64,000 bases of DNA from Armatimonadota bacterium (GTDB lineage: Bacteria > Armatimonadota > Fimbriimonadia > Fimbriimonadales > Fimbriimonadaceae): positions 1 to 64,000 of the forward strand of contig JAKOXK010000077.1 in assembly GCA_029781035.1 (NCBI GenBank), read 5' to 3'. A program made the translations under genes and the position numbers. Every line of letters starts with the position of its first letter. Position 1 is the stretch's first letter. Of this stretch, positions 28,592 through 37,789 are shown piece after piece. Below the pieces are notes generated by a model, which had not been told where the DNA came from, did no database searches, and saw only the letters and a program-made list of their open reading frames with translations.

Positions 28592-29808
28592 GCCTTGTCG
28601 CGGCTATCGTGCTTTTGGCCTGCTCTCAGACCAAGCCGTCGCGCTTTCAGACGGTCTGCCCGCACCCAACAGGACGGAACGGGTACGAGGAGTACCTTCA
28701 AGCAGCTGACTGTGCGCAGGCTCCCGCCTTTCGCGCAGCGCGCACGGCCTACGATGCGGCCATCGCGGCCGGGAGGCCCTGTCTCGATGAAGCCAGGCAA
28801 ATGGTGCGCCTCTCGGGTTCCATCCAGCAGTTGGTCAAGGTCGGAAACCGGAAGCCGGTGAGTGACCCGCGGGTCGACATGGACAACAGCACCGTTTTCA
28901 CGGAGTACGCAGCGTTCAAAGACATTGCCAAGTACCTCGAAAGTGCGGCGAACGTGGACTTTGCCGAGGGTCGTCCCCGTCAGGGCGCCGAAACGCTGAC
29001 CGACGGAATCGTCTTCGCGGAGCGGCTTATGAACACAGGCGTTCTGATCACTTACCTTGTCGGGGCTGCTGAACAGTCCATACAGTTGCGTGGCTTTGCC
29101 AACCACTTGAGCGAAATCCCCGTTGCCGAGGATCGCTCCATCGCTTCGTTGTGTGACGCGTGGATCGGACAAAACCCCTTGGCGGGAACGTTTGCCAAGG
29201 AGACGAGATACACCAGCAAAGCCCTGGCGGACATGATCCAAAACCCCTCTTCGATCAGCGACTGGGGCGTCGACGAGGATGGATCGCTTTCGGCCTTGAG
29301 CCAGGAAGTTCAGAAGCTGGGGCCAGCCGGTCGAGCCCAACTTCTCAAGGAAATGACCGACAAGATGGCAGATTACAGCCATCGCATCATCGCGGTCCTT
29401 GGTTCACCCGAGCCAGAGTGGCCACAGCTCGTCCCCAAGCTGATCGGCGAGGACCCTGGAAGGGCCGGATCACTCGCGACTCGGCTCTGTCAGCTCGTCC
29501 TGCCAGTCTATGGGCAGGTTTTTGCCGCCGAACTCAAACGGCGCACGCAACTCAGGCTATTACGCCTCCACCTGCTCGTCGAAGCCAAGCGGTTGGAGAC
29601 CGGCGTCTTGCCCACGTCCCTAGCGGAACTCAACGATCAGAACCTCGTCAGGGATCCCGTGAACGGTAGGGAGTTTGTGTACGTGCCTCGTGGCCGCTAC
29701 TACGAGCTCTACAGCCTGGGAAACGGACTCATCAACCGCATGGATCTCGTGTACAAAGCCTCCGCGGCCGCGGATTCTGCTTCCCCGCAGGTCACGATCC
29801 GGCCATAA
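28588..29808 (+). CDS. Unknown lipoprotein, tandem paralog 3
   Basis: Lipobox VLLAC; HPTGRNGYEEYLQAA; VLPTSLAELN..VRDPVNGREFVYV; ATGA overlap with paralog 2. Confidence 0.75.
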   Translation: MSLVAAIVLLACSQTKPSRFQTVCPHPTGRNGYEEYLQAADCAQAPAFRAARTAYDAAIAAGRPCLDEARQMVRLSGSIQQLVKVGNRKPVSDPRVDMDNSTVFTEYAAFKDIAKYLESAANVDFAEGRPRQGAETLTDGIVFAERLMNTGVLITYLVGAAEQSIQLRGFANHLSEIPVAEDRSIASLCDAWIGQNPLAGTFAKETRYTSKALADMIQNPSSISDWGVDEDGSLSALSQEVQKLGPAGRAQLLKEMTDKMADYSHRIIAVLGSPEPEWPQLVPKLIGEDPGRAGSLATRLCQLVLPVYGQVFAAELKRRTQLRLLRLHLLVEAKRLETGVLPTSLAELNDQNLVRDPVNGREFVYVPRGRYYELYSLGNGLINRMDLVYKASAAADSASPQVTIRP

Positions 29809-29913
29809 TCCTGACTGGACTTTCGAGCTTCCTGATCCACCGAGGATGCCAGTGGGAACCAATCTCCTGGAAGGCGCATTCTGATCGGCAGTTGTTTCTG
29901 ACCAACGATCGAC

Positions 29914-30471
29914 ATGATTGCGTTCTCAACGGACTTGGTGCCTCCAGTCCATGACTCGAGGAGCGGTTTTTTGGCGGGCACCCGTCCGACTGACTTTGAG
30001 AAGGCTGTAGTCGGGGAACTGGCCGTCTTGTACCGCGTTGCAAGGCGTATGGGCGCCAGTCCGGAGGAGTCCGAGGATTTGGTCCAGACGACGATGGTGA
30101 AGGCCTTTCGCAAGTGGCATCAATTCGATGGTAGGTTCCTGAGGAGCTGGCTGGTGCGGATCCTTCGCAACGAGCGTATGGCCGGGCTTAGAACCCGAAA
30201 ACCTGAAGTGGACTGGGAGGAAGTCACCGAGGACTCGGTCGTGGAGGAGCCCTTTTGGGGCACGGTCGAGACGAACATGGAAGCAGAGCGCATCCTGGCC
30301 GCATTGGACGGCCTGCCCGAGCCGTATCGCACCATGGTGCAACTGTGCGATGTGGAACAGATGAGCTACGAGGAAGCTGCTGTCGCGATGGAGATTCCGA
30401 TTGGGACGGTAAGGTCTCGGCTGTTTCGGGCGCGGATCGAGCTCCGAAAGAGGTTGGGGGTGAGTCGGTGA
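29914..30471 (+). CDS. ECF RNA polymerase sigma factor
   Basis: ESEDLVQTTMVKAFRKWHQF region 2; LPEPYRTMVQLCDVEQMSYEEAAVAMEIPIGTVRSRLFRARIELRKRL region 4. Confidence 0.93.
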   Translation: MIAFSTDLVPPVHDSRSGFLAGTRPTDFEKAVVGELAVLYRVARRMGASPEESEDLVQTTMVKAFRKWHQFDGRFLRSWLVRILRNERMAGLRTRKPEVDWEEVTEDSVVEEPFWGTVETNMEAERILAALDGLPEPYRTMVQLCDVEQMSYEEAAVAMEIPIGTVRSRLFRARIELRKRLGVSR

Positions 30472-31181
30472 CTCCGATCGACTGGCAGGCCTATTTGGAC
30501 GGAAGCCTCGGCCCTGAGGACACCGCTCGGGCCAATCAACTCCTCGAGGTCGATCCTCGAGCGAAGTCAGAGTTCGAGGGCCTGAAGGCTCTGAGGGACC
30601 ACCTGTCAGGCCTTGCGCACCTGGAGCCCATCCCGTTTGGCCGTCTGGAATCGGGCATGCGCTCGGTTCGCCGCGTGAAGCGGATCCGGTGGACTCTTGG
30701 AACCGCCGCAGCCGCTGTCGCCTTGACGGCGTTTGGTTTGGCTTTTACAGACTACCATCGGAAGCGGCCCGTGAGGTTCGAGACTTCGGCTCCCTTGGCG
30801 ACGTTGTGTGTGACCAACGCCTCGGAAGTCGCCGACTTTGTCGGTTCGCACGCAGGCTTTTCCTGTCGGTCGTTCGATCCACGGCCCGTTGCCACCGTCA
30901 ACACGGTCAGCTACGGCGCTGGTTGGGTCTGCTACCTCCTCGACGCGAACCGGAAATCGGTCGGTCTTTATGTCCGCAAGCATGACGGGAAGTTGGACTG
31001 GCTTCCCCAACTGTCAGCCGGAGGCTACCGGTACTCAGTGTGCGGTTCCGAACAGACACCGGGGATCGGCTGGGAGCAAGGGAGTTTCGAGTTCTTCTTG
31101 ATCGGTGATTCTTCTGAGGCACTAGCCCGACTGGCGAACGAACTCAGGGAGAAGACTGAGGCCATCGTGCGGGACCAGTAG
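30468..31181 (+). CDS. Putative anti-sigma factor (single TM)
   Basis: GTGA overlap with sigma gene; cytosolic segment then TM WTLGTAAAAVALTAFGLAF then exported domain. Confidence 0.75.
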   Translation: MTPIDWQAYLDGSLGPEDTARANQLLEVDPRAKSEFEGLKALRDHLSGLAHLEPIPFGRLESGMRSVRRVKRIRWTLGTAAAAVALTAFGLAFTDYHRKRPVRFETSAPLATLCVTNASEVADFVGSHAGFSCRSFDPRPVATVNTVSYGAGWVCYLLDANRKSVGLYVRKHDGKLDWLPQLSAGGYRYSVCGSEQTPGIGWEQGSFEFFLIGDSSEALARLANELREKTEAIVRDQ

Positions 31182-31194
31182 GTTCTGAATCGGG

Positions 31195-32538
31195 TTGAGC
31201 GAGAGGTACCCTCGCGGAGTGATCGACCGCTATTGCACCCCTGCGATGAGTGCTATCTGGAGCCGCGAAGCCAAGTATCAAAAGTGGCTCGAAGTCGAAC
31301 TGGCGATCTGTGAGGGCTGGGTTTTGGCTGGGGTCATGCCCGAGTCAGACATGGCGGCCGTTCGCGATCGTGCAGGGTTCGACCTGGTGCGGTGCGATGA
31401 GATCGAGCGGGTGACGAGGCATGACCTGATGGCCTTTGTTCGCAACGTCAGCGAGCGCGTGTCCGGAATCGACGGGCTCTCTCCGGAAGCCGAGTTGCGA
31501 ATGGGCGACCCATCTCGGTGGATCCACTTCGGTGTGACGTCGTACGACGTGATCGACACCGCCCTCGGCATGATGCTGCGGGACAGTTGCAGCGTGATTG
31601 AGGAGTCGCTGGGCCGGTTGCAGGGTGCGGTCAAGTCACTTTTCGACCGTCACGGCCAGGTTGCTTGCATCGGCCGTACTCACGGAATCCACGCCGAGCC
31701 CGTCACATTTGGACACAAACTGCAAGGCTGGTGGTTCGAACTAGGACGCAGTGCCGAGCGAATCCGTGCCGCCCAGCGAGAGATCGCAGTTGGCAAGATC
31801 AGCGGCCCAGTCGGCATCCATGCCCACGTGTCGCCGACAATGGAGGTTGGCATCTGTAAGAGCCTCGGGCTCAGGGCCGATCCGAGCAGCACACAGATTA
31901 TCGCTCGCGACCGGCACGCCGCACTCCTGTGCGACCTTGCCGTGCTCGCTGGATCTCTCGAGAGGATCGCGACCGAGCTCCGCAACCTTCAGCGGACTGA
32001 AATCCTGGAAGTTCAGGAGGAGTTTGCCGCCGGCCAGACAGGAAGCAGTGCCATGCCCCACAAGCGCAACCCCTGGAACAGCGAGACAGTCTGTGGCCTT
32101 GCCCGCTTGGTGAGAGGGAACGCCCATGCGATGTTGGAAAGCGTCATGACCTGGCACGAACGCGATCTGACCAACTCGTCCCTGGAAAGGATCGTGTTTC
32201 CTGACACCTTTCAGGTCGTTGACTTCATGATAAACCGACTGACGCGGATCGTCAGCGGCCTTGTCGTGCTTCCTGAGCACATGTCGTCGAACCTGCGGCT
32301 CATGGGCGACCTGGTCTTCAGTGAGCACGTGATGGTCGCCTTGATCCGCCAGGGCATGAGCCGCGAAGGCGCCTATAAGGTTGCACAGCGGAACGCGGCG
32401 AAGGCTTGGGACGGCGAGGACTTCAAGGGATCCGTCGCCAACGATGCCGCCGTCAGGGAGAACTTGAGCCCAGCGCAAGTGGATGAAGCGTTCAGCCTCG
32501 AACACCACTTGCGACACGCTCCGCGTTCCCTAGACTGA
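31195..32538 (+). CDS. purB: Adenylosuccinate lyase
   Basis: TCIGRTHGIHAEPVTFG, signature GSSAMPHKRNPWNSE; start TTG 31195 or GTG 31219. Confidence 0.95.
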   Translation: MSERYPRGVIDRYCTPAMSAIWSREAKYQKWLEVELAICEGWVLAGVMPESDMAAVRDRAGFDLVRCDEIERVTRHDLMAFVRNVSERVSGIDGLSPEAELRMGDPSRWIHFGVTSYDVIDTALGMMLRDSCSVIEESLGRLQGAVKSLFDRHGQVACIGRTHGIHAEPVTFGHKLQGWWFELGRSAERIRAAQREIAVGKISGPVGIHAHVSPTMEVGICKSLGLRADPSSTQIIARDRHAALLCDLAVLAGSLERIATELRNLQRTEILEVQEEFAAGQTGSSAMPHKRNPWNSETVCGLARLVRGNAHAMLESVMTWHERDLTNSSLERIVFPDTFQVVDFMINRLTRIVSGLVVLPEHMSSNLRLMGDLVFSEHVMVALIRQGMSREGAYKVAQRNAAKAWDGEDFKGSVANDAAVRENLSPAQVDEAFSLEHHLRHAPRSLD

Positions 32539-33153
32539 GCGCGTGTCTCCGTCCTCTTCGCCGAAGTCGAACTTCTCACCTAGCATCGATTTCCACTGCT
32601 TGCGCTGGTCGTCGGTCAACAGGACGTCAATCTTCTTCTCAGCCACGTATTGAAGTTCCTTGAGCTTCTTTGTATCGATCTGTACTTGTTCCGATGAGCC
32701 ACCGTGGCTGTCCATGAAGAGGTCGGTTAGTTTCTGGCGGTAGTCGTCGATGATCTTTGTGATTTCCTCTGACTGGTCCTCTGTGACAGTAAGGCGTTTC
32801 GCGACGGCCTCGTCATCCAGGGCCAGAAGTCCAGACTTCTGGAGATAGAGTTGCTCAAACCTTGCGGCTTGTTTGGTGTCGAGACACTTGACTGCCGACT
32901 TGTCTAAATCGGCCATGTCGTCGTTCCCTGTCAATCGGATCATGATTCGACCAGTTCCGTCCTCCTGCACGGAATCGCCCAGGGCGTCGCTTATCATCTT
33001 GTACTGTTCGGCGCCGACCTTCAGGTGCTCGCGCACCTTGGGGTTCATGAGGAGGATGAACCGGGGCTGGTTGACAGGCATCTGGAACTGAGCCGACACA
33101 AGGGCCGCCGGTGCAAAAAGGGTGATGAGGAGCAGCATTCGGCAAGTGTTCAT
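32530..33153 (-). CDS. Exported protein of unknown function
   Basis: Signal peptide MNTCRMLLLITLFAPAALVSA; alpha-helical, LTDDQRKQWKSMLGE C-terminus. Confidence 0.65.
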   Translation of the reverse strand: MNTCRMLLLITLFAPAALVSAQFQMPVNQPRFILLMNPKVREHLKVGAEQYKMISDALGDSVQEDGTGRIMIRLTGNDDMADLDKSAVKCLDTKQAARFEQLYLQKSGLLALDDEAVAKRLTVTEDQSEEITKIIDDYRQKLTDLFMDSHGGSSEQVQIDTKKLKELQYVAEKKIDVLLTDDQRKQWKSMLGEKFDFGEEDGDTRSV

Positions 33154-33244
33154 GAGGTTGATTCTCGAGCCGGTTACGAACCCACTGCGGCGACTTGTTC
33201 CCAAACTCTAGTCTCTTCTTGCGGTTCTCAGGCAGAATGAACCC

Positions 33245-34855
33245 ATGCTGACGACTTGGGCCGCTGTCGCCCTAGCCCTGGGACTCGGAACTGGAACTCG
33301 GACAGCACACTCAGTGTCGTGGCCACAGACACGTGCAGAGTCGACAGACTTCCAGGAGACGTCCCACTACACCGACGTCGTACAATTCCTGGAAGGGCTC
33401 CAGCGTGCCGGTGCACCCGTCCGAATTCAGTACATCGGAACGAGCCCTGAGGGCAGGAGGATTCCTATGGCGATCGCATCGCGTCCCCCGGTCGCCGGCG
33501 CTCTCCAAGCTCGGAAACTCGGTCGCCCTGTTGTCTACATCGAAGCCAACATTCACGCGGGCGAAGTCGAAGGCAAGGAAGCTGCCCTTCACTTGTTGCG
33601 CCGATACTGCCAGGAGAAGTCCGGCGTTTTGGACAAGATCGTCCTTCTCGTCGTGCCGGTGTACAACTGCGACGGCAACGAGAAGTTCGGACCTCAGAAG
33701 TTGAACAGGCCCGGCCAAGGCGGGCCCGAACTCGTCGGACACCGGGAGAACGGACAGGGGCTCGACCTCAACCGAGACTTTATCAAGGCCGAGTCACCCG
33801 AGATGAACGCTGCCCTCCAGTGCATCTACAATGCGTGGGATCCAGACGTCATGATGGATCTTCACACGACGGACGGCACCCGCCACGGCTATCCCCTGAC
33901 TTATTCGCCGCCGCTCAATCCCAACACTCCGCCCGAAGTGCTCGATTACGCGCGCGAAGTCATGATGCCGGCGATTCGACGTCAGTTACAGGGGAAACAG
34001 GGCCTCGAGACGTTTGACTATGGCAACGCCGAGAGGCGGGGGGAGACAACGGCCTGGTACACCTATGGCTGGGAGGGCCGTTACGGCACGAACTACCAAG
34101 GATTGAGGAACCGGATCGGGATCCTCAGTGAAGCTTTGACCTATCTGTCATTTAAGGACAGGATAGAGGCGACTGAGAAGTTCACCGATGCGGTCGTGCA
34201 GTGGGTCGTCAAGAGACCGGCTGAGGTCTTGGCCAAGACCCGCGGGGCCGACAAGACGATCGTGTCTTGGGGCCTCGATCCGAAGTCCTCACCGCCCTTG
34301 GGTGTGCGCTTTGCACCGCGATCTCGCGGCGTTGAGCCCATTACACTCGAAAAAAGGACCGCTACTCACACCGGGGTCCCGACCGACCTGGAGCCCGTCA
34401 AGATGGACGTGTTCGACCGTTACGTTGCCACCAAGCTCGCTGCATATCCGGCCGCGTACTTGATCCCCAACGATCAAGAGCGCACTGTCGGACTCCTACT
34501 GCTGCACGGCGTTCAGGTCGAACGCTTGCTCGCGGGTGCGAGGGTTCCCGTAGAAGTCTTCAAGATCACCGAATTCGGTCGAGACGCCCAACCGTTCCAG
34601 GGCCATCGCCTTCAGCGTCTGGAAGGCAGCTTTGGCCAGGCAGACAGAGACGCTCGTGCAGGAACTTATCTCGTCCGGACGGCTCAGCCGCTCGGAGTGT
34701 TGGCGTTTCATCTCTTGGAGCCCGAAGGCTTGGACGGAGCGATGGCCTGGGGCTTCATGGGTGAGTCGTTCCCGATCGGCTCAGAGTTCCCCGTCTGGAA
34801 GGTGCCTCAACCCGAGAGCTTTGTGGCGGAGAGGATCCGGACGCTCAGTCCTTGA
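33245..34855 (+). CDS. M14-family zinc carboxypeptidase-like protein, exported
   Basis: YIEANIHAGEVEGKEA (HxxE), GLDLNRDFIKAESPE, DVMMDLHTTDGT. Confidence 0.87.
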   Translation: MLTTWAAVALALGLGTGTRTAHSVSWPQTRAESTDFQETSHYTDVVQFLEGLQRAGAPVRIQYIGTSPEGRRIPMAIASRPPVAGALQARKLGRPVVYIEANIHAGEVEGKEAALHLLRRYCQEKSGVLDKIVLLVVPVYNCDGNEKFGPQKLNRPGQGGPELVGHRENGQGLDLNRDFIKAESPEMNAALQCIYNAWDPDVMMDLHTTDGTRHGYPLTYSPPLNPNTPPEVLDYAREVMMPAIRRQLQGKQGLETFDYGNAERRGETTAWYTYGWEGRYGTNYQGLRNRIGILSEALTYLSFKDRIEATEKFTDAVVQWVVKRPAEVLAKTRGADKTIVSWGLDPKSSPPLGVRFAPRSRGVEPITLEKRTATHTGVPTDLEPVKMDVFDRYVATKLAAYPAAYLIPNDQERTVGLLLLHGVQVERLLAGARVPVEVFKITEFGRDAQPFQGHRLQRLEGSFGQADRDARAGTYLVRTAQPLGVLAFHLLEPEGLDGAMAWGFMGESFPIGSEFPVWKVPQPESFVAERIRTLSP

Positions 34856-35534
34856 GCCCCCAAGCCTGTTTCACCATCTGGTAGCCGACGGGATCGTACT
34901 TCTCAAGTTCTGGGCGGGTAAATGGGTAGAAGTCGTTGTAACCGAACAGGGCTTCGGACAGTTCGGCAAAGTACTCCTGCTGGTTGTTCGCAGCATAGGC
35001 ACGCTCCTGTTTGCCACGATAGTACGCCACTTCGTCATACAGGTGCGATGCCATGGCGTGCTGGTACGCCTCAAGGACGTTCTTCCCATCGAAGCCAAAT
35101 CTCAAGTCGTGGTAGCCATGGGCGTACTCGTGCAGGACCATCATGGGCTGATCGATCGACCAGTTGACAAAGTTTTTGAGGTTGGACAGTTCAACCCCCT
35201 TCACTTTGGCCGGGTTGAGCCCGTTGTTCACCAGCCAGTCGGCATTGGGGTGGTAGCACATGCAGGGGACAACTTTGTCGTCCTTCTCGACCCAAATGGG
35301 AATGGTCCGTAACGTTTTGAGAGCCTCGGGGGGCACTCTCCGGACGATTTCGCTGAAACGCAGTCGGAGCAGCGCCATGGCAGGGCCTAGTTCGGCTCGG
35401 TCGAGGACTGCCTCTTTACTGACATGGACCGTAAATCCCTCGATCTTTTCATCGGAATAGGAGCTCGTAGGTTCGAAATGTCGGCCCACTTGGGCCTGCA
35501 TGAGGCAACTGGCAAGGACGAGGATCGGCGTCAC
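34845..35534 (-). CDS. Putative zincin metallopeptidase (HExxH; anthrax-toxin-LF-like fold possible)
   Basis: MMVLHEYAHGYHD HExxH, distal EYFAELSEALFGYNDFYPFTRPELEKYDP. Confidence 0.65.
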   Translation of the reverse strand: MTPILVLASCLMQAQVGRHFEPTSSYSDEKIEGFTVHVSKEAVLDRAELGPAMALLRLRFSEIVRRVPPEALKTLRTIPIWVEKDDKVVPCMCYHPNADWLVNNGLNPAKVKGVELSNLKNFVNWSIDQPMMVLHEYAHGYHDLRFGFDGKNVLEAYQHAMASHLYDEVAYYRGKQERAYAANNQQEYFAELSEALFGYNDFYPFTRPELEKYDPVGYQMVKQAWGLKD

Positions 35535-35578
35535 GGTGACGTTGTACCTGCCCGACCCTTACGTGCCTACCGCATCCA

Positions 35579-37789
35579 GTGTCTCGATATGACGTAAAGT
35601 TAAGCGTGGCCCTTACCTTTGCCTTATCGATCGCCTTGCTGGCTGCGAGGCAGGACACGGCGATCACCTACACGACCGTCGCAGTTCCCTTGTCCAAGGC
35701 CCTCGAGGGGATCTCGAAGGTCTGCGGCCAGAAGCTTGTGGCCAGCCCAGTTGTCGCTAACGACATCGTGATCGTGAATTTCGAGAAGGTCTCGGTCGAA
35801 GAGGCCAAGAAGCGCCTCGCCAGTGCCGTGACGGGTACTTGGCAGACCGATCCAGACGGGACACAGTACCTCACGGCCGACGAGCCGGCGCGCAACGCCG
35901 AGCGGCGGGCAGAACTTGAAGCCAAGACGAAGCAGATCGCCGAAGACCTCAAGAACCTCCAAGCCAGCGCCAAGCGGCCGGCGAAGTCGGACAATACGGA
36001 TCAACCCGACTCGAAGGACCTGCCGTTCGCCTCCTACGACTCGGCCAGCAAACTCATTGCCCAGCTGGCCGCGGGATTGCGAGCCTCAGACTTGGCGGCC
36101 ATTCCCAATGAAGGGCGTGTCGTCTACTCCACGACGCCGAACCAAATGCAGCGGCCGCTGATCGTAAGTGGGCTGTCGGGACTGATCAGCGCGTTCGTGT
36201 CCGCACACAACGAAGAAGTTTCTGCGTACGAGGCAGCCAATCCCACTGGGCAGCCGCTTGACGAAGCCGCTCAGAAGGCGCTCGAGATGTTTGGTGGGTC
36301 GTATGAGGCACCCAAGCGAATCGACAAGCCCGTATCCAAGATCTTGTTGGCTGCTGAGAACCAAGGCATGTTCGGTTTTGGCCCGTCTTCGATCCAACTG
36401 AGCCTCGTCGTTTTCGACTCGGCCGGCAACGTGGTCGCGACGAGCGAGCGACCGTTGATGGGGATGGGAAAGGCGATCTCTGCGATGGGCGTCGATCCTC
36501 AGACAGGTCGGGCGAAAGAGCCCACGGCCAGCACCACCGATCCGTCCCTGAACCTTGACTTTGAACCGAGCAGTCTGACCAAAGAACTCAACGGATTGAT
36601 GAACGTCGTCGGAGGCTTCAATGGCGACCGGAAAGTCAGTCCGGAACTCATGCAGACACTCTTGCACCCGGACGACCACGATCCGCTATCGTTCGGTTTC
36701 TCCGAGGAACTCCTCCAAATCGCTAAGGCTAAGGGACTGAACGTGGTCTGTTGTCCTCCCGACACGGCCGTCCAGCTGATGGGAATGGTCGGTGGCAACC
36801 AGGTCACCAAACTTTCCGTCGCACTCCAGTCGATGCAGGAAAACGCCGATCTGGCTGTCACGATGGCGGACGGATGGCTGACGGTCCGAGCTTCCCGACC
36901 CGTCGAGAGCCGGGAGTCACGGGTTGACCGTGTGTCGTTGGCACGTTTCCTACAGACTGCGTCGAAAGAGACTGTTCCCTCCCTTGACTCACTGGCCGAA
37001 TACGCCATCAAGAACCCACCGCCCTTTGACTCCCCCGCGATCTTGCCGCACTTGATGCTCGTCTGCCCAAACGCCATGAGCGCCGGCATACGGGGCATGC
37101 AGGACTGGAAGATGCTCCGCCTCTATGGACAGTTGGGAGCCTCTGCCCGCAGCGAACTGAGGAGTGGCCGCAGCCTGGCATTCGGAAGTCTCAGCGTCGG
37201 CCAAAGCACGATCGTCCGTCAGATGGTCTATGGTGCAGGGGCCACTTTCGACGTCGGCCCAGTCGACCCGAACAAGAAGAAGGGTCTGTTTGGGCTGTAC
37301 GGCACCACTCTGCCCGGTCAGGTCAAGGACTTTCGCCAAGAGCCCACAGAGCTCCTACCGTCGGGCTTGCCGGCGTTAGGTGGCATCAGCCTGAGCATCA
37401 AGAAAACGAACGTGGTCATACCTGCCAATGCTAAGGGATCGATGCTGGCGATGATGGGAGCGTTGGGCTCTCAAGAGCTCGCCATGTTGTGGGCGTTCTC
37501 GGAAGACCCCAAGATGTCACAACTGAGCACGATGTTCCCAAAACTGGACAAGTTTCAGGTTGGTGACCGTGAAGAACTGACGTTTACTTTGAACCTGGCT
37601 AAGGACGTGCGCCAAGACCACTTCCTGACCGACAGCAAGATCGCAAAGGACGCACCCGTGGTCAGTCGCGACCAACTACCCAAGGCGTTCTTAGACGAGG
37701 TCGCTGACACGATGAAGAAGGTCAAGGAAGGCATCCTGCCGCTCATGAATCCCGGCATGGGTGGACCGCAAGTGCCTCCTCGGTCTTAG
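35579..37789 (+). CDS. Large exported protein of unknown function with N-terminal STN/secretin-like segment
   Basis: Signal peptide; ITYTTVAVPLSKALEGISKVCGQKLVASPVVANDIVIVNFEKVSVEEAKKRLAS resembles STN-type domain; rest unassigned. Confidence 0.5.
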   Translation: MSRYDVKLSVALTFALSIALLAARQDTAITYTTVAVPLSKALEGISKVCGQKLVASPVVANDIVIVNFEKVSVEEAKKRLASAVTGTWQTDPDGTQYLTADEPARNAERRAELEAKTKQIAEDLKNLQASAKRPAKSDNTDQPDSKDLPFASYDSASKLIAQLAAGLRASDLAAIPNEGRVVYSTTPNQMQRPLIVSGLSGLISAFVSAHNEEVSAYEAANPTGQPLDEAAQKALEMFGGSYEAPKRIDKPVSKILLAAENQGMFGFGPSSIQLSLVVFDSAGNVVATSERPLMGMGKAISAMGVDPQTGRAKEPTASTTDPSLNLDFEPSSLTKELNGLMNVVGGFNGDRKVSPELMQTLLHPDDHDPLSFGFSEELLQIAKAKGLNVVCCPPDTAVQLMGMVGGNQVTKLSVALQSMQENADLAVTMADGWLTVRASRPVESRESRVDRVSLARFLQTASKETVPSLDSLAEYAIKNPPPFDSPAILPHLMLVCPNAMSAGIRGMQDWKMLRLYGQLGASARSELRSGRSLAFGSLSVGQSTIVRQMVYGAGATFDVGPVDPNKKKGLFGLYGTTLPGQVKDFRQEPTELLPSGLPALGGISLSIKKTNVVIPANAKGSMLAMMGALGSQELAMLWAFSEDPKMSQLSTMFPKLDKFQVGDREELTFTLNLAKDVRQDHFLTDSKIAKDAPVVSRDQLPKAFLDEVADTMKKVKEGILPLMNPGMGGPQVPPRS

